Assembly (NCBI GenBank): GCA_030698575.1
Contig: JAUYMQ010000252.1
Coordinates: 1 to 5,770 of the forward strand
Direction: 5' to 3'
DNA length: 5,770 nt
Source: Deltaproteobacteria bacterium
GTDB taxonomy: Bacteria > JAUYMQ01
The notes beneath the pieces were generated by a model, which worked only from the letters and a program-made list of their open reading frames with translations, was not told where the DNA came from and searched no databases. The first letter of the stretch is position 1. Every line of letters starts with the position of its first letter. The translations under genes were made by a program, and so were the position numbers. Below are positions 1 through 5,770 of this stretch, one piece after another.

Positions 1-2231
<2,231 letters not shown>

Positions 2232-2265
2232 TTCCTGCGACGGGCGGACTTTTTATGAGAACGAC

Positions 2266-2270
2266 GGGAG
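2266..2270 (+). promoter_or_regulatory. Ribosome binding site that sets the transporter start
   Basis: GGGAG lies 4 nt before the ATG at 2275. The frame also has an upstream ATG at 2170, inside the end of secDF, but that extension would add 35 residues of arginine- and glycine-rich sequence with no Shine-Dalgarno. Starting at 2275 gives a basic N-terminus directly followed by the first membrane helix. The spacing is slightly short, which is the only weakness. Confidence 0.6.
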
Positions 2271-2274
2271 TTTC

Positions 2275-4800
2275 ATGAGGGGACGCATCTACAAGGCGCT
2301 CGCGCGGTTCATCTTCAGGCATGACATCGCAATGCTTGTGGGCGCCGTCCTGCTTTCCCTCGTTTCGGTCGTCGCCGTCAAACGGCTGCCGCTCGATGGT
2401 GATCTCGCCAGATTGCTGCCCGATGATCAGCCGAGCGTCGTCGCGCTCCGCGAGGTGGTGAAGAAGCTCGGCGGCGCAGGACAGCTTCTCATTCTGGCTA
2501 CGCCGCCCGACGCGAAGACCGGAGAGATGTTTGTCGAGGCGCTCGGGCCCGAGCTCATCAAGAGCAAGGTGATCAACAACGTCGACTACCGCCGCGATCT
2601 GGAGTTCTTCCAGCGCCACCGGTTCCTGTTTGTTCATGTGAAAGACCTGGAGACCATCCGCGACCGACTCGCTGCCAAGCTAACGGACATCAAGCAGAAC
2701 CATCTCCCGTTCGTCATGAAATCCGTCCGGTCGCCGGAGGGACGCCCGCGGGTGGAAGTGACTCTCAAGGAACGGAAGACCGCGCTGCCGACCGGCGCCC
2801 TGGAGAAGCAGTTTTCGGAGCTGCGCGCGTCCTTCGACGATATCGAGCGGAAGTATACGGGCGGCCCGGAGGACGAGTATTTCACGAGCAAGGATCACAA
2901 GACCTTCATGCTGTCCGTATATCCCAGCGGGCAGTCGACCGACGTCGAGTTTGCGAAGTCGATGCTGGAAGAGGTTGACACCATCGTCCGGCGCATCAAT
3001 GCGGAGCGGTTCGGGGGCGCCATTCAGATCGAGTACGGCGGCACCTTCAAGAACGCCATCGACGACTACGAGACCATCATCAACGACGTCGAGCGGGCGA
3101 CCATCATCACGGCTACCGGGCTCATCCTTCTTCTCACCATCATGTTCAGGCAGCCGCTGATCCTCTTCCTGCTCGGCCTCCCGCAGGTGATGGCTGTGCT
3201 CTGGACCTTCGCCGCCGCCTACATCGTTGTCGGCAGCCTGAACGTCTATACCGTCTTCCTCTTCAACATTCTCTTCGGCGTGGGAATCGAGTTCGGGATC
3301 CAGATGTATGCGCGCTATGGCGAGGAGCGGGCGGGGGGCGTGCCGATCGAGGAGAGCCTCGCGCGGATGCTGGCCAATACCTGGTCGGCCTGCATCGCGG
3401 CGGCCACCGTGGCGGGCTTCGCCTTCTTCTCCCTCATGGTGACCGACTTCAAGGGCTTCTCCGAGTTCGGATTCATTTCGGGTCTCGGGCTCTTCGTGGC
3501 CGTCTCCGCGATGCTCGTCGCCTTCTGCCCGTTGATCGTGCGCTTCGACAAGCTGGGCTGGCTGCGTATTGCTCGCCGGGCCCCGCAACGAACCTACAAC
3601 GCGCAGGCCGGCGCTCTCGCGCGGCTGCTTCCCTATACGCGCCCGGTTCTCATCTTCACAGGTGTCGTGTTCATCGCCAGCTTGCTGGGCGCCACGCAAA
3701 TTTCCTTTGACTACGACCTTTCGAAACTCAAGGCGGCCAATCCCGGCGTGCTCGCACGGGAGAAGCGAATAGCGAGCGTCTTCAACCTTTCGCTGACACC
3801 CGCCGCAATCATCGCGCCCGACAAGAAACGTCTGACCGAAGTCGTCGAGGCTCTGCAGGAACGCGCCACGGAGGGGAAGGGGAAGGGAAAGGGAACAATT
3901 GCCACCATCCGTTCCATGGATTCTGTGATACCGCCCGATCAGTTGGGGCGGCTGCGCGTTCTGGGAGAGCTCCGAGCGCTTCTCGACGACGAGCTGTTCA
4001 AGCTCGCTTCGCCCGAGCAGCGACGGGAAGTCGAGCGGATTCGCGCCGGCATGAGCGCCAAGCCCGTGGAGGCGGGCGATATTCCCGAGGATCTCCAGTG
4101 GAAGTTCCAGGGGCAGGATCACGCAGGCGGCTACCTGGCATACGTCTATCCCAGCGTCAGCATGGACCATGGGGAGTCCGTCATCGCCTTCTCGAACGAG
4201 GTGAGCCAGATTCCGACATCTAGCGGTACGCTCCGCGCGACAAGCCCGCAGCTCATCATCGGCGACATGCTTCAGCTGATGATCCGCGACGGCAAGCTGG
4301 CCATGCTGCTGACTTTCCTCGCCGTCTTCATCGTGCTCCTCGTCGATTTCCGGAGCGTCCGGCACACGGTCATCCTGATGCTCCCCGTGACCATCGGGCT
4401 CGGGGTGCTGCTCGGGATCATGGCGATTTTTGATCTCAAGTTCGATCTCTACAACATGGTTGCCATGCCCGCGGTCGCCGGGCTCGCCATCAACAACGCT
4501 ATTTATCTCTATCACCGATACCGCGAGGAGGGGACCGGGCGTCTGATGGTCGTCATGCGGACCACCGGCGTCGCCGTTTTCATCACCGCGATGGCGATGA
4601 TCATGGGCTTCCTGGGCCTGCTCTTCGCCGACCACCCCGGGCTCAGGTCGATTGGGACAGTGGCGGTGCTCGGCATTTCGACGGTTCTTCTGAGCCTCCT
4701 CACCTTCTTCCCCGCGTTCCTGCTCTTCCTCGAATCCGGGCGCCCCGTGCCGGTCACGGTGATTGGTTCGGGAGATGAGAAGATCCGCCTGCGGAGCTGA
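2275..4800 (+). CDS. RND/MMPL-family membrane transporter, HpnN-like
   Basis: An 841-residue inner-membrane protein of the RND superfamily with the usual duplicated plan. Helix 1 (about 19-37) is followed by a large periplasmic domain (about 38-274), helices 2-6 (about 276-291, 295-318, 325-342, 370-389, 398-421), helix 7 (about 457-474), a second periplasmic domain (about 475-672) and helices 8-12 (about 673-691, 697-719, 726-746, 764-785, 793-818). GDLARLLPDD after helix 1 and FDYDLSKLK after helix 7 are typical of MMPL and HpnN-type proteins, which export hopanoids or other lipids. The length suits HpnN-like proteins, but no hopanoid gene is visible, so the substrate is unknown. The helix 4 motif reads GVGIEFGIQ (Glu339) and the helix 10 motif GLAINNAIY (Asn740, Asn741), where many MMPL proteins have Asp. 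A Gly-Lys alternation at 534-540 sits in the second periplasmic domain. It follows secDF by 43 nt with no terminator seen, so co-transcription is likely. Family call is firm; the specific role is open. Confidence 0.9.
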   Translation: MRGRIYKALARFIFRHDIAMLVGAVLLSLVSVVAVKRLPLDGDLARLLPDDQPSVVALREVVKKLGGAGQLLILATPPDAKTGEMFVEALGPELIKSKVINNVDYRRDLEFFQRHRFLFVHVKDLETIRDRLAAKLTDIKQNHLPFVMKSVRSPEGRPRVEVTLKERKTALPTGALEKQFSELRASFDDIERKYTGGPEDEYFTSKDHKTFMLSVYPSGQSTDVEFAKSMLEEVDTIVRRINAERFGGAIQIEYGGTFKNAIDDYETIINDVERATIITATGLILLLTIMFRQPLILFLLGLPQVMAVLWTFAAAYIVVGSLNVYTVFLFNILFGVGIEFGIQMYARYGEERAGGVPIEESLARMLANTWSACIAAATVAGFAFFSLMVTDFKGFSEFGFISGLGLFVAVSAMLVAFCPLIVRFDKLGWLRIARRAPQRTYNAQAGALARLLPYTRPVLIFTGVVFIASLLGATQISFDYDLSKLKAANPGVLAREKRIASVFNLSLTPAAIIAPDKKRLTEVVEALQERATEGKGKGKGTIATIRSMDSVIPPDQLGRLRVLGELRALLDDELFKLASPEQRREVERIRAGMSAKPVEAGDIPEDLQWKFQGQDHAGGYLAYVYPSVSMDHGESVIAFSNEVSQIPTSSGTLRATSPQLIIGDMLQLMIRDGKLAMLLTFLAVFIVLLVDFRSVRHTVILMLPVTIGLGVLLGIMAIFDLKFDLYNMVAMPAVAGLAINNAIYLYHRYREEGTGRLMVVMRTTGVAVFITAMAMIMGFLGLLFADHPGLRSIGTVAVLGISTVLLSLLTFFPAFLLFLESGRPVPVTVIGSGDEKIRLRS
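3874..3894 (+). repeat. Short GGGAAG-type hexamer repeat inside the transporter gene
   Basis: Three and a half units of a purine-only hexamer (GGGAAG, GGGAAG, GGAAAG, GGA) encode alternating glycine and lysine, residues 534-540 of the transporter. It lies in the second periplasmic domain between a predicted helix (EVVEALQERA) and a strand-like segment (TIATIRSMDS). Because the unit is six bases, gain or loss of a unit would keep the frame. The last full unit carries one substitution. Confidence 0.7.
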
Positions 4801-4803
4801 ACT

Positions 4804-4826
4804 CCCGGCGCCTTGACATCGCCGGG
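4804..4826. promoter_or_regulatory. Perfect 7-bp inverted repeat around the -35 box
   Basis: CCCGGCG (4804-4810) and CGCCGGG (4820-4826) are exact reverse complements separated by nine bases, ccttgacat, which contain the TTGACA hexamer. It begins three bases after the transporter stop codon. No run of T follows, so an intrinsic terminator is unlikely as such. It could be an operator covering the promoter, or an mRNA 3'-end hairpin for the upstream operon. The repeat is seen directly; the function is inferred. Confidence 0.5.
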
Positions 4827-4840
4827 TCCGCGGCTACGAT
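4813..4840 (+). promoter_or_regulatory. Sigma70-like promoter for the small membrane protein and acyP
   Basis: A perfect -35 hexamer TTGACA (4813-4818), a 16-nt spacer and a -10 hexamer TACGAT (4835-4840; four of six consensus positions, including the key A at position 2 and final T). Transcription would start near 4847, giving a leader of about 45 nt before the ATG at 4892. A consensus -35 in GC-rich DNA exactly in the gap between two genes is unlikely to be chance, but no experimental support is available. Confidence 0.6.
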
Positions 4841-4880
4841 TCGGTGACTGACCGGGAGCGACCACCCTTCAGCGTGTTTT

Positions 4881-4886
4881 GGGGAG
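4881..4886 (+). promoter_or_regulatory. Ribosome binding site that sets the small-protein start
   Basis: GGGGAG sits 5 nt before the ATG at 4892. A GTG at 4844 opens the same frame 16 codons earlier but has no Shine-Dalgarno and would lie upstream of the predicted transcription start, so 4892 is preferred. Confidence 0.65.
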
Positions 4887-4891
4887 CATTC

Positions 4892-5083
4892 ATGAGCAAG
4901 CCTGTCGTGAACAAGACAGTCGAGGCGAAGATGACCGCCGTCGATGGGGGGTCGTTATGGGCCCGGCGCGGCGACGACATTGTTCTAGTCCTCCTGGTCA
5001 CCTACGTCATCCTGCTCGGGATAGGCACCGTGGCGGAGCTTTTCGACGTTCGCTCCATCTTGAGCTGGCCGATTTACCGCTGA
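4892..5083 (+). CDS. Small single-helix membrane protein, function unknown (63 aa)
   Basis: I do not recognise this protein. It has a polar, lysine-containing N-terminus (residues 1-29, with the pair Arg25-Arg26 and Asp28-Asp29 just before the membrane), one strongly hydrophobic helix at about 30-48 (IVLVLLVTYVILLGIGTVA), and a short C-terminal tail ending in SILSWPIYR. The arginine pair before the helix and the acidic residues after it (Glu49, Asp52) suggest an N-in, C-out single-pass inner-membrane protein. There is no lipobox or evident cleavage site. It has its own Shine-Dalgarno and an upstream sigma70-like promoter, and ends one base before the acylphosphatase start, so the two are probably made from one transcript. 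Its size and shape suit a small regulatory or accessory subunit of a membrane complex, but nothing in the sequence names a partner. That it is a real gene rests on promoter, ribosome site, coding character and tight packing. Confidence 0.75.
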   Translation: MSKPVVNKTVEAKMTAVDGGSLWARRGDDIVLVLLVTYVILLGIGTVAELFDVRSILSWPIYR

Positions 5084-5084
5084 G

Positions 5085-5369
5085 ATGCCGCTCGCCAGGG
5101 CCCATCTCATCGTTCATGGACGGGTCCAGGGGGTTTGGTTCCGCGGCGGCACGCAGTCCTTCGCCCGCTCGAGAGGGGTCACGGGCTGGGTACGCAACCG
5201 GGCCGAAGGAACGGTGGAAGCCGTTCTCGAGGGGGATGAAGAATCCGTTCGTGCCGTCGTCGCCTGGTGCAGAGAAGGGCCGCCCGGCGCCCGTGTCGAC
5301 CGGGTGGAACTGAAGTGGGCGCCCCATGTGGGCGAGTTTGATCAGATGGTAATTGCCCACTCCTACTGA
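5085..5369 (+). CDS. acyP: Acylphosphatase
   Basis: A 94-residue cytosolic enzyme of the acylphosphatase family, which hydrolyses the carboxyl-phosphate bond of acyl phosphates such as acetyl phosphate or 1,3-bisphosphoglycerate. The phosphate-binding motif HGRVQGVWFR lies at residues 11-20 with catalytic Arg20, and the second motif GVTGWVRN at 31-38 ends in catalytic Asn38. GTVEAVLEG (42-50) and the W-x(4)-GPPGARV stretch are also typical. Length is normal for the family and the protein is complete. The start ATG follows the small membrane protein's TGA by one base (TGAgATG) and has no good Shine-Dalgarno of its own, which points to translational coupling. Likely transcribed from the promoter at 4813-4840 and ended by the terminator at 5401-5426. 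The tryptophan at residue 18 (often Tyr or Phe) is within family variation. Confidence 0.95.
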   Translation: MPLARAHLIVHGRVQGVWFRGGTQSFARSRGVTGWVRNRAEGTVEAVLEGDEESVRAVVAWCREGPPGARVDRVELKWAPHVGEFDQMVIAHSY

Positions 5370-5372
5370 GTT

Positions 5373-5397
5373 TTATTGATCGGGGCGGCATCGATAA
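5373..5397 (+). other. Stem-loop just after acyP
   Basis: TTATTGAT (5373-5380) pairs with ATCGATAA (5390-5397) over 8 bp with one G-U wobble, around a nine-base GC-rich loop. It starts four bases after the acylphosphatase stop and stands just before the terminator hairpin. It may protect the mRNA 3' end or be part of a two-hairpin terminator. The pairing is seen directly; the role is inferred. Confidence 0.5.
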
Positions 5398-5400
5398 GCA

Positions 5401-5426
5401 GGGCGGCGCCCAGGGGGCGCCCTTTT
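5401..5426 (+). terminator. Likely intrinsic terminator after acyP
   Basis: A GC-rich hairpin pairs GGGCG (5401-5405) with CGCCC (5418-5422), and further inner pairs form if single G bulges are allowed. It is followed at once by TTTTC (5423-5427). The position, 31 nt after the acyP stop and before a gene with its own leader, fits the end of the transcript. The imperfect stem and short T run lower the confidence a little. Confidence 0.7.
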
Positions 5427-5460
5427 CATCTCTGCGGCTCCCGGCGTGTCGAACGACATC

Positions 5461-5476
5461 AGTGCAGTTCCGCACT
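5461..5476. other. Small inverted repeat in the leader of the M48 gene
   Basis: AGTGC (5461-5465) and GCACT (5472-5476) are exact reverse complements around six bases, 18 nt upstream of the ribosome binding site of the peptidase gene. It may be an operator half-site pair or a weak leader hairpin. A 5-bp repeat can easily occur by chance. I see no convincing -35/-10 pair in 5427-5493. Confidence 0.25.
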
Positions 5477-5493
5477 ACCGGTTCAGCACAAAC

Positions 5494-5499
5494 AAGGAG
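5494..5499 (+). promoter_or_regulatory. Strong ribosome binding site for a GTG start
   Basis: AAGGAG, a near-perfect Shine-Dalgarno, lies 7 nt before the GTG at 5507. It decides the start of the last gene, whose first codon is not ATG; the sequence right after it encodes a clear lipoprotein signal peptide. Confidence 0.85.
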
Positions 5500-5506
5500 C
5501 AAGAAC

Positions 5507-5770
5507 GTGATTCGATTCTCGCGCTCCGTTGCATTTCGTCCATTTTTCGCATCAGTCGCCCTCGTGGGGGTCCTGGCGCTCATCGCAGGCTGCGTCCTGA
5601 CGGTGGAACAGGAGAGACAGCTCGGCGAGGACTTCTCTCGCCAGGTGGCGCAGGAAATGAAGGTCTTGCGGGATCCGATGGTGGTCGGCTATGTCCGCCA
5701 GATGGGCGGCCGCCTGGCGGGCGCGGCCGGCCCGCAGCCCTTCCTTCTCACCTTCAATGTGGTGGTCGAC
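5507..5770 (+). CDS. M48-family metallopeptidase lipoprotein, BepA/LoiP-like (3' partial)
   Basis: The first 88 residues of a secreted protein that runs off the window. Residues 1-12 are basic (Arg3, Arg6, Arg11), 13-26 hydrophobic, and IAGC at 26-29 is a good lipobox, so the mature protein should start at Cys29 and be lipidated. From about 34 the sequence reads EQERQLGEDFSRQVAQEM, then DPMVVGYVRQMGGRLA (56-71) and FLLTFNVVVD (79-88). This order (E-x-x-x-G pattern, DP-x(4)-YV-x-x-G-x-x-L, then an F-x-F/V-V-x-D strand) is the N-terminal part of BepA/YfgC-type and related periplasmic M48 zinc peptidases, which act in outer-membrane protein assembly and quality control. The HExxH zinc site would lie downstream and cannot be seen, so activity is not proven here. 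GTG start with strong ribosome site; separate from acyP by a likely terminator. Confidence 0.8.
   Translation, partial: MIRFSRSVAFRPFFASVALVGVLALIAGCVLTVEQERQLGEDFSRQVAQEMKVLRDPMVVGYVRQMGGRLAGAAGPQPFLLTFNVVVD

Noticed and set aside
2680-4635. A 651-codon open frame on the - strand, opposite the transporter
   Set aside because: Its translation is dominated by His, Asp, Glu, Gly and Arg with no membrane or domain signature, as expected from the complement of a GC-rich hydrophobic gene. The + strand frame is an unmistakable RND protein.
2275-4800. Naming the transporter hpnN outright
   Set aside because: The overall form is HpnN-like, but no hopanoid biosynthesis gene is in view and MMPL-type proteins carry many substrates.
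4804-4826. Intrinsic terminator for the secDF-transporter operon
   Set aside because: The stem is good, but no T run follows, so it is better listed as an inverted repeat of unknown role.
4844-4891. Longer small protein starting at a GTG
   Set aside because: No ribosome binding site, and the GTG lies before the predicted transcription start; the ATG at 4892 follows GGGGAG at good spacing.
4879-5313. A 144-codon + strand frame overlapping the small protein and acyP
   Set aside because: It crosses the end of one gene and most of another in a different frame, has an arginine- and proline-rich translation, and conflicts with the clear acylphosphatase motifs.

Overview
The window is a high-GC (roughly 60%), densely coded bacterial segment with every supported gene on the + strand. 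It comes from a diderm (Gram-negative-type) bacterium. The evidence is a large two-halved RND/MMPL (HpnN-like) membrane transporter and, at the right edge, a lipoprotein-type M48 metallopeptidase of the BepA/LoiP kind. The SecD half resembles deltaproteobacterial SecD, but SecD and SecF are fused in one reading frame. I cannot name the phylum; Desulfobacterota/Myxococcota-like lineages or uncultured phyla such as Binatota, Rokubacteria or Methylomirabilota are possible. This is inference from protein style, not from a marker gene.

Layout. (1) 1-2231: fused secDF, cut at its 5' end, so the first membrane helix and part of the first periplasmic domain of SecD are missing. (2) 2275-4800: an 841-residue, 12-helix RND/MMPL-type transporter, 43 nt downstream of secDF and probably co-transcribed with it. 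(3) 4801-4891: a short regulatory gap with a sigma70-like promoter whose -35 hexamer lies in the loop of a perfect 7-bp inverted repeat. (4) 4892-5083: an unrecognised 63-residue single-helix membrane protein. (5) 5085-5369: acylphosphatase, one base after the stop of the small protein and so probably translationally coupled. (6) 5370-5506: two consecutive stem-loops, the second a likely intrinsic terminator, then the leader of the next gene. (7) 5507-5770: the start of an M48 peptidase lipoprotein, cut by the window end before its HExxH site. No gap exceeds 300 bases.

How they fit together. The first two genes both encode proteins of the RND fold: SecDF uses the proton gradient to pull exported proteins through SecYEG, and the second protein probably moves a lipid or other hydrophobic substrate. 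The M48 lipoprotein would act in the periplasm or at the outer membrane, so much of the window concerns the cell envelope. Acylphosphatase is a small cytosolic enzyme; its coupling to a small membrane protein is the least explained part. I found no RNA gene, mobile element, CRISPR array or integration site. Most of the window looks like ordinary core-genome housekeeping sequence. The points worth a second look are the small membrane protein with its promoter, and the altered charged residues in the transporter.
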